9,936 nt of DNA from contig WQYJ01000063.1 in NCBI GenBank assembly GCA_009781325.1, positions 1 to 9,936 on the forward strand. The letters are read 5' to 3'. The notes beneath the pieces were generated by a model. It did not search any database. It was given only the letters and a program-made list of their open reading frames with translations, and had not been told where the DNA came from. The translations under genes were made by a program, and so were the position numbers. Of the stretch, positions 6,039-9,936 are shown in pieces; positions within the stretch are counted from its first letter, which is position 1; each line of letters starts with the position of its first letter. Source of the DNA: Propionibacteriaceae bacterium (GTDB taxonomy: Bacteria; Actinomycetota; Actinomycetes; Propionibacteriales; Propionibacteriaceae).

Positions 6039-7588
6039 ATAAGCCCCGAGTCCTCAATCTTCTGCCTATTGGTCTGAGAGATATCGGAAGGAGCCATCTG
6101 CGAGGCAGGGACACCGGCGAGCAGCAACTGACCTTGACGTGAGAAGTCAAGAGACTGGTTGCAGATGCGCTGGAAGTAATCAGGGCTATGGAAACCATAG
6201 GAGTTCTCTGAATATGCCCAGTCCATGTAGAAGCTAGCCTTGCGCTGCATTTCCATCGCCGCGCCCAGGATGTCAGCATTGCTGCCTTCGATCTCAGTTG
6301 TCGTGGGATCATCGCCCCACTCTTCCTGCTTCTCATTGATTGCAGCAATAAGAGCAACCAGTGAGTCGAATGCAACGTCGCGGGACAGCTTGAAGCGGTG
6401 CTGGATCGTACGGACGCGTTCCTCAATGACCTGATCAGAAGCAGTGTGGCACTGGCCGCACGTACCGTTGATGTTCACCATTGGGGTTGTGACGTCGTGG
6501 TTGGAAACCTTCATCGCACCAACACGGTTGTAAGCCATATGGCAGTCAGCGCAGCTCACGCCATTAAGAGCGTGAACAGAGGTTGACCATGACTCGAACT
6601 CTGGGTGCTGAACCTTGAGGATCATTGCACCTGTCTTAGCTGACTTAAAGTCACCCTTGAAATCGGTCTCTGCGCGTACGTCATCGTAGTAGCCGTACGC
6701 TTGATCGATATCTAGGCCATCGGCCCATGGGAAGGTGACGTTCTTATTGGTGGCCTCGAAGTAGTACTCAACATGGCACTGCGCGCATACGAATGAGCGC
6801 ATTTCCTGAGTGGTGGCGTCCTTGTTCACGTCATAGTTGGTGATACCTTGTGACGCCTTCCATGCCTTCAGGCCATTGATGAGTGCCGGACGTGAGATGC
6901 GAAGCTGCATAGTCGCAGGATCGTGGCAGTCGATGCACCCAATGGGATCGGTGACCAACTCTGTGGCATCACCGAAGTGCATGGGGTTGAATGCCTCGAA
7001 ACCACGCTGCCAGGCAGCTTCATCTGTGCCGCCGCCAAGTGACTCCATCATTTCAACAGTGGAGGCGTGGCAGTTGACGCACGCGCCTGGCTGCGTCCTC
7101 GGATTAGCGACACGCAAGGTGGAGCGCTGATCGATGAGCATCCATTGGTGACCACGCAAGTGACGATAATCGATTGCGAAGGCATACCCAGCCCACATTG
7201 TCTTGAGACGTGGGTCCTCCTCAATCTTGGATGGAGTTACCTGTGTTCGTGTGTCCTCCCATTTTGGATACCATGAATCTGGAAGCACTTCGACTTCGGG
7301 GGATACATGCGGAATCAGCGCAGCCATATAGTGCTTTGGCTTTTGCTTCTCTGTAGCTTGCCACCCGTTGTACTGATTGGGGAAGTTCTGCCCCCAAACA
7401 GCAGGATCGAAGCTCTGGTCCGCAAGGGGAACAACCAGGGTGAACTCTGTGTCTGACTGGCCCTTCTTCTCGCCGATATTTGCGACGATAGCTGTAATAG
7501 CGAAGGTAATCCCAGCAGCCACAATGACAATAACGGCAAGGGCCCAGATGGGAACTCCTGACCGTTTGACTTCATTTTGATCTGACAT
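6035..7588 (-). CDS. nrfA: Ammonia-forming cytochrome c nitrite reductase, pentaheme
   Basis: Catalyses six-electron reduction of nitrite to ammonium outside the cytoplasmic membrane. The 517 residues begin with an uncleaved-looking membrane anchor (about 12-36). Five heme sites: CVNCH (170-174), CIDCH (218-222), CAQCH (268-272), CADCH (346-350) and CGQCH (377-381). By comparison with E. coli NrfA, R159 (in TLR), Y275 and H328 are the catalytic Arg, Tyr and His. E274, Y275, K325 and Q327 (HVEYYF and KVQH) are the calcium ligands. The first, catalytic heme site is CXXCH rather than the classical CXXCK, so histidine rather than lysine would be the fifth ligand, as reported for a minority of NrfA such as Campylobacter jejuni. 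The ribosome site AGGAG overlaps the nrfH stop. The stop overlaps the TPR gene start (ATGA). Confidence 0.96.
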   Translation of the reverse strand: MSDQNEVKRSGVPIWALAVIVIVAAGITFAITAIVANIGEKKGQSDTEFTLVVPLADQSFDPAVWGQNFPNQYNGWQATEKQKPKHYMAALIPHVSPEVEVLPDSWYPKWEDTRTQVTPSKIEEDPRLKTMWAGYAFAIDYRHLRGHQWMLIDQRSTLRVANPRTQPGACVNCHASTVEMMESLGGGTDEAAWQRGFEAFNPMHFGDATELVTDPIGCIDCHDPATMQLRISRPALINGLKAWKASQGITNYDVNKDATTQEMRSFVCAQCHVEYYFEATNKNVTFPWADGLDIDQAYGYYDDVRAETDFKGDFKSAKTGAMILKVQHPEFESWSTSVHALNGVSCADCHMAYNRVGAMKVSNHDVTTPMVNINGTCGQCHTASDQVIEERVRTIQHRFKLSRDVAFDSLVALIAAINEKQEEWGDDPTTTEIEGSNADILGAAMEMQRKASFYMDWAYSENSYGFHSPDYFQRICNQSLDFSRQGQLLLAGVPASQMAPSDISQTNRQKIEDSGLI

Positions 7589-7593
7589 ATATG

Positions 7594-7599
7594 ACTCCT
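7594..7599 (-). promoter_or_regulatory. Shine-Dalgarno sequence of nrfA, overlapping the nrfH stop
   Basis: The minus strand reads TAGGAGT; TAG (7600-7598) ends nrfH and AGGAGT lies 5 nt before the nrfA ATG. This fixes the nrfA start and couples translation of the two subunits. Confidence 0.8.
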
Positions 7600-8077
7600 A
7601 GATATGTCCAACATTGGAATGGCAACGCGTGCAGTTGATGTCTTCTTGCATGACTCCAACTGTGTAACGTATTTGGGTTGTCATCGTGTCGTGGCAGCTT
7701 ACGCATGCGCCGTTGACGACTGCGCGACTTGACTCACGGATGACGATGTTAGTGGGGTATTTCCCCGTACTGAATTTCGTTGAATGCAGCACACCGTCTT
7801 CGGCTTGCACCAAACGTGCCTTGATGAAGTTGTCATGAGGCAGGTGACAGTCGTCGCAGGTGGCGACATTCCTATGTGATCCCCGGGCCCACGCATCATA
7901 GTGGTCCTGCATCACATGGCAGTTTGCGCAGGTTTCTGGTTCAGTTCCGAAATACGACGGTAATTCGGAATATCCGACGCCGAAAATAGCTGCCCCAATT
8001 GCACAACCACACAGTGCGGCTGCCGCGATCGTAAGAACGCGACCTAGCCGTGGCGCGGGCTTCTTTGCTGTAGCCAT
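7598..8077 (-). CDS. nrfH: Tetraheme cytochrome c quinol dehydrogenase NrfH (NapC/NirT family)
   Basis: Membrane-anchored electron donor that oxidises menaquinol and passes electrons to NrfA. The 159 residues match small NrfH proteins. One N-terminal TM helix (about 13-35) precedes four heme motifs: CANCH (50-54), CDDCH (74-78), CVSCH (125-129) and CTRCH (149-153). Heme 1 has the CXXCHxM arrangement (M56), matching the methionine ligand of Desulfovibrio vulgaris NrfH. CANCHVMQDHYDAWARGSH resembles the NapC/NirT quinol-site region. The ATG at 8077 follows AAAGG (8084-8088) by 6 nt. It is the first gene of the cluster and so carries its likely promoter. NrfH and NrfA together make a membrane complex. 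Confidence 0.95.
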   Translation of the reverse strand: MATAKKPAPRLGRVLTIAAAALCGCAIGAAIFGVGYSELPSYFGTEPETCANCHVMQDHYDAWARGSHRNVATCDDCHLPHDNFIKARLVQAEDGVLHSTKFSTGKYPTNIVIRESSRAVVNGACVSCHDTMTTQIRYTVGVMQEDINCTRCHSNVGHI

Positions 8078-8107
8078 GGCACACCTTTCAATGTGTTATA
8101 GGTAATG

Positions 8108-8120
8108 GTGAAATTATCAC
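8108..8120. promoter_or_regulatory. Candidate operator palindrome at the nrfH promoter
   Basis: GTGAAATTATCAC is an imperfect dyad with perfect GTGA/TCAC arms 5 nt apart. It overlaps the putative nrfH -10 box, a classic repressor position. The arms resemble CRP/FNR-family half sites, but the 5-nt spacer is unlike the 6-nt CRP spacing. It is a guess that the divergent SufR-like regulator binds here. Confidence 0.4.
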
Positions 8121-8140
8121 GGGCAGAAATCGGCGGTCAA
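8113..8140 (-). promoter_or_regulatory. Putative promoter of the nrfH-nrfA-ccs operon
   Basis: On the minus strand a -35-like TTGACC (8140-8135) is followed after 16 nt by a -10-like GATAAT (8118-8113). Transcription would begin near 8106, giving a leader of about 30 nt that ends with AAAGG before the nrfH ATG. It is a vegetative-sigma type match seen by eye. Confidence 0.5.
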
Positions 8141-8310
8141 GGCTAAATGCATTACTTAGGAAATAATAGGATCCACAGTAGAATTTTCTAGCCTGACAAG
8201 GTAATATACATATTCAGATGAGTGTATTTTATTGAAATAGAACTAGGTCATTTATAACGTTTTGATTACGAAGAAGTCCGCATCGATAACGGGAAATCCA
8301 GCTAGAGGAA

Positions 8311-8339
8311 TTGCCCGAGCCAGTTTCACCCCATATAGT
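8311..8339 (+). promoter_or_regulatory. Putative promoter of the SufR-like regulator
   Basis: TTGCCC (8311-8316), a 17-nt spacer and TATAGT (8334-8339) form a reasonable promoter, placing the transcript start near 8346 and giving a leader of about 28 nt. A second possible pair upstream, TTGAAA (8232-8237) and TATAAC (8253-8258), has only a 15-nt spacer. The segment between this and the nrfH promoter (8141-8310) is AT-rich and holds no gene. Confidence 0.4.
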
Positions 8340-8360
8340 AATGTCCAATCATAGAAATGC

Positions 8361-8366
8361 AGGGGG
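8361..8366 (+). promoter_or_regulatory. Shine-Dalgarno sequence deciding the GTG start of the regulator
   Basis: AGGGGG lies 7 nt before GTG at 8374. The next in-frame start candidates are deep inside the HTH domain, so this site supports the GTG start. Confidence 0.65.
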
Positions 8367-8373
8367 CTAATCA

Positions 8374-9123
8374 GTGGCCGTAAAAGTTGAACACCCAGTC
8401 TTTGATGGAACCACCGGAAGCGGGAGCCATCGGGGTCGTCGCACGCACATCATCCGACTGTTGCGGGATACCAAAGAACCTCTCACCGTTGACCAAATTG
8501 CCAAGCGGGTCGGACTTCCTCCGAACACCGCTCGCTTCCATCTGGAATCCCTTGTCGATGCCGGTCTGGCTACGCGAGAGACTCAGACACGCTCTACCCC
8601 AGGACGCCCCAAAGTGGCTTACATGGGCACCCTTCCCACCCAGACTCATGAGAGAGCTCAGGGCTTCCGTTTGCTCGCTGAAATTATGGCTGCGACGGTA
8701 GCGCAGAGCAATGGAGACGCCGGTGAATGGATGTACAAAGTGGGAACCGAATGGGGACGCTTCCTCACCAGCCGCGGTGATTCATCTCAGCCTGTGGATG
8801 AAACTAAGCTGCTCAGGAGACTCATGGACAAACTGGATGCCCTGTGGTTTGCACCTGAGGTTGTCAGCGAGGATCCCCCGGTTGCACTGATGCATAACTG
8901 CCCCTATCTGGACTCAGCTCGCCGTCACATTGTTATGTGTCAATTGCACGCAGGAATGATCAACGGCTCTCTTGAAGAGATGAGGTCAGGTTATCGACTG
9001 GCCCGTCTGCGCCCCATGCTTCCCGGGCACAAATGTGAAGCAGAATTCGCGAAGTCCACTGCACGAGTACTGAGGGTTCCCACAGAGGGGTCAACACGGC
9101 AAAAGCCCGCGTCAGCGTCATGA
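8374..9123 (+). CDS. SufR-like winged-helix regulator with putative Fe-S cysteine triad
   Basis: 249-aa DNA-binding protein. An N-terminal winged HTH (about 22-86) has the recognition segment VDQIAKRVGLPPNTARFHLESLVDAG split over 39-64 and a wing ending TPGRPKVAYMG. The C-terminal domain carries three cysteines, C176, C189 and C221, in the pattern CX12CX31C. The CX12C spacing with a third distal Cys resembles the [4Fe-4S] ligands of SufR proteins such as Mycobacterium tuberculosis Rv1460. No suf genes are present. Instead the gene stands head-to-head with nrfH, so an Fe-S based redox, oxygen or NO sensor controlling nitrite ammonification is plausible but unproven. GTG is chosen as start. The stop overlaps the YwiC-like gene by ATGA. 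An actual SufR acting elsewhere is the alternative. Confidence 0.82.
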   Translation: MAVKVEHPVFDGTTGSGSHRGRRTHIIRLLRDTKEPLTVDQIAKRVGLPPNTARFHLESLVDAGLATRETQTRSTPGRPKVAYMGTLPTQTHERAQGFRLLAEIMAATVAQSNGDAGEWMYKVGTEWGRFLTSRGDSSQPVDETKLLRRLMDKLDALWFAPEVVSEDPPVALMHNCPYLDSARRHIVMCQLHAGMINGSLEEMRSGYRLARLRPMLPGHKCEAEFAKSTARVLRVPTEGSTRQKPASAS

Positions 9124-9878
9124 TCAAGGCTTGGATTCCACGACAACACGGTGTTTGGGCAATGATGATTGCCCCGGTGCTTGCAGGTGGAATCATCGCC
9201 GGATATCAATGGTTCCACGCTGTTCTTCTGGGTGCCTGGGTGATCGCGTACCTCGGTTTTATGGCTGTACGCGGGTGGCTTCGCCCGAGAGGCGGCCTGA
9301 ATTATCGTGTACCAACCCTCACATATGGAGCTCTTGCTGCTCTGTGTGTCGGGGTGCTTGTCGTATGGCGGCCTGCCTTCTGGTGGTGGGCAATTCCTCT
9401 AGCCGTACTGCTCGGCACATCCCTGTTACTCATCGTCACAGGAAAGGAAAGAACCGTACTCAACGATGGTCTGCTGATTGGAGCATCGGCGCTGATGACA
9501 GTGATCGCAGCAACTGCTTCTCGGCTGTCATCAATGGGATGGAGCGCCTTCATTGACACAGCAGCGGTTCCTGGGGCCTGGTTGGTCGCAGCGGTCTATG
9601 CCGGCTACTTTTGGGGGACGATTTTTTACGTGAAAACCATGATCCGTGAGCGCGGAAAGCTCCGTTGGTACGTGATTTCCGTGGTTTATCATGCTTTCTT
9701 GGTGATTCCAGGATTTCTTGTGAATCTATGGATCGGGTTAGTCAGTGTTCTGATCCTGATTCGAGCGATCCTCGTACCGCGTCTATGGCCGCGCACAAAG
9801 CCAAAGTGGATCGGTTTCGGAGAGATTGCCATCACGATCATCGTGACGATTATCGTCAGTTGTACGCTAAGGCTCTAG
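9120..9878 (+). CDS. YwiC-like integral membrane protein
   Basis: 252-aa hydrophobic protein with roughly seven to eight TM segments (about 13-28, 33-50, 68-84, 88-106, 116-133, 151-170, 184-204, 205-220 and 231-248 are hydrophobic; some may be half-helices). The N-terminus IPRQHGVWAMMIAP (6-19) and the segment GYFWGTIFYVKTMIRERGK (162-180) match the YwiC-like family. B. subtilis ywiC lies in the narK-fnr-narGHJI region, so the family is associated with nitrate/nitrite respiration, but its biochemical function is unknown to me. Here it overlaps the SufR-like gene by 4 bp, is probably translated by coupling (no good ribosome site is seen), and neighbours the nrf operon, again a nitrogen-oxide respiration setting. 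Transport or membrane assembly roles would be speculation. Confidence 0.8.
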   Translation: MIKAWIPRQHGVWAMMIAPVLAGGIIAGYQWFHAVLLGAWVIAYLGFMAVRGWLRPRGGLNYRVPTLTYGALAALCVGVLVVWRPAFWWWAIPLAVLLGTSLLLIVTGKERTVLNDGLLIGASALMTVIAATASRLSSMGWSAFIDTAAVPGAWLVAAVYAGYFWGTIFYVKTMIRERGKLRWYVISVVYHAFLVIPGFLVNLWIGLVSVLILIRAILVPRLWPRTKPKWIGFGEIAITIIVTIIVSCTLRL

Positions 9879-9936
9879 GCTCATCGAGTAGACCTCAGCG
9901 CCATCCTTGAGAAGGGTGACCTCCATCCCTCCAGCC
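9867..9936 (-). CDS. Probable 3' end of a convergent minus-strand gene (partial)
   Basis: Read on the minus strand from the window edge, one frame stays open to TAG at 9869-9867 and encodes a tail beginning GMEVTLLKDG and ending YSMSLEP. The other two minus frames hit stops within the segment. The residue mix looks like real protein, and such a gene would overlap the YwiC-like stop by 12 bp in convergent orientation. Only 22 codons are visible, too few to assign a family, and a chance open frame is possible. Confidence 0.4.
   Translation of the reverse strand, partial: AGGMEVTLLKDGAEVYSMSLEP

Noticed and set aside
8203..8214. AT-rich palindrome AATATACATATT in the nrfH-regulator intergenic region
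   Set aside because: Five-base arms of A and T are expected by chance in such AT-rich DNA, and it does not sit on either predicted promoter.
8078..8373. Search for FNR-type sites (TTGAT-N4-ATCAA)
   Set aside because: Single half-like pieces such as TTTGATTACG at about 8261-8270 occur, but none has a matching second half at the right distance.

Overview
The window looks like a chromosomal segment of an actinobacterium. The indications are a SufR-like HTH regulator of the actinobacterial type, System II (Ccs) cytochrome c maturation, a YwiC-like membrane protein and moderate-to-high GC coding sequence. A lower-GC member such as Actinomycetaceae would fit, but this is a guess from general features. 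No rRNA, tRNA, CRISPR array, integrase or transposase is visible.

Layout. Positions 1-277 hold no gene but carry GC-rich palindromic repeats. A lone gcvT (glycine cleavage T protein, + strand) occupies 278-1384. A second repeat cluster fills 1385-1655. A compact seven-gene minus-strand cluster then runs from 8077 back to 1656, in transcription order: nrfH (tetraheme membrane quinol dehydrogenase), nrfA (pentaheme ammonia-forming nitrite reductase), a membrane-anchored TPR protein, ccdA, resB, ccsA/resC and a TlpA/ResA-like thioredoxin. An AT-rich intergenic region of about 300 bp (8078-8373) separates nrfH from two coupled plus-strand genes: a SufR-like regulator with a Cys triad (8374-9123) and a YwiC-like membrane protein (9120-9878). 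The right edge probably holds the 3' end of a convergent minus-strand gene.

How it works together. NrfH takes electrons from menaquinol and passes them to NrfA, which reduces nitrite to ammonium outside the membrane. CcdA and the TlpA-like protein keep the apocytochrome CXXC thiols reduced. ResB and CcsA export heme and ligate it to the nine CXXCH sites of NrfH and NrfA. The TPR protein may hold apocytochromes. The unit is therefore a self-contained respiratory ammonification cassette with its own heme-attachment machinery. The divergent regulator, probably an Fe-S sensor, is the natural candidate to control it.

Most interesting points: a 16-bp perfect inverted repeat inside the coding start of the TPR gene, just after nrfA, which could be an mRNA processing or attenuation element separating enzyme from assembly genes; the SufR-like regulator facing a palindrome that overlaps the putative nrfH -10 box; a histidine-type (CXXCH) catalytic heme site in NrfA; and repeat arrays bracketing gcvT.
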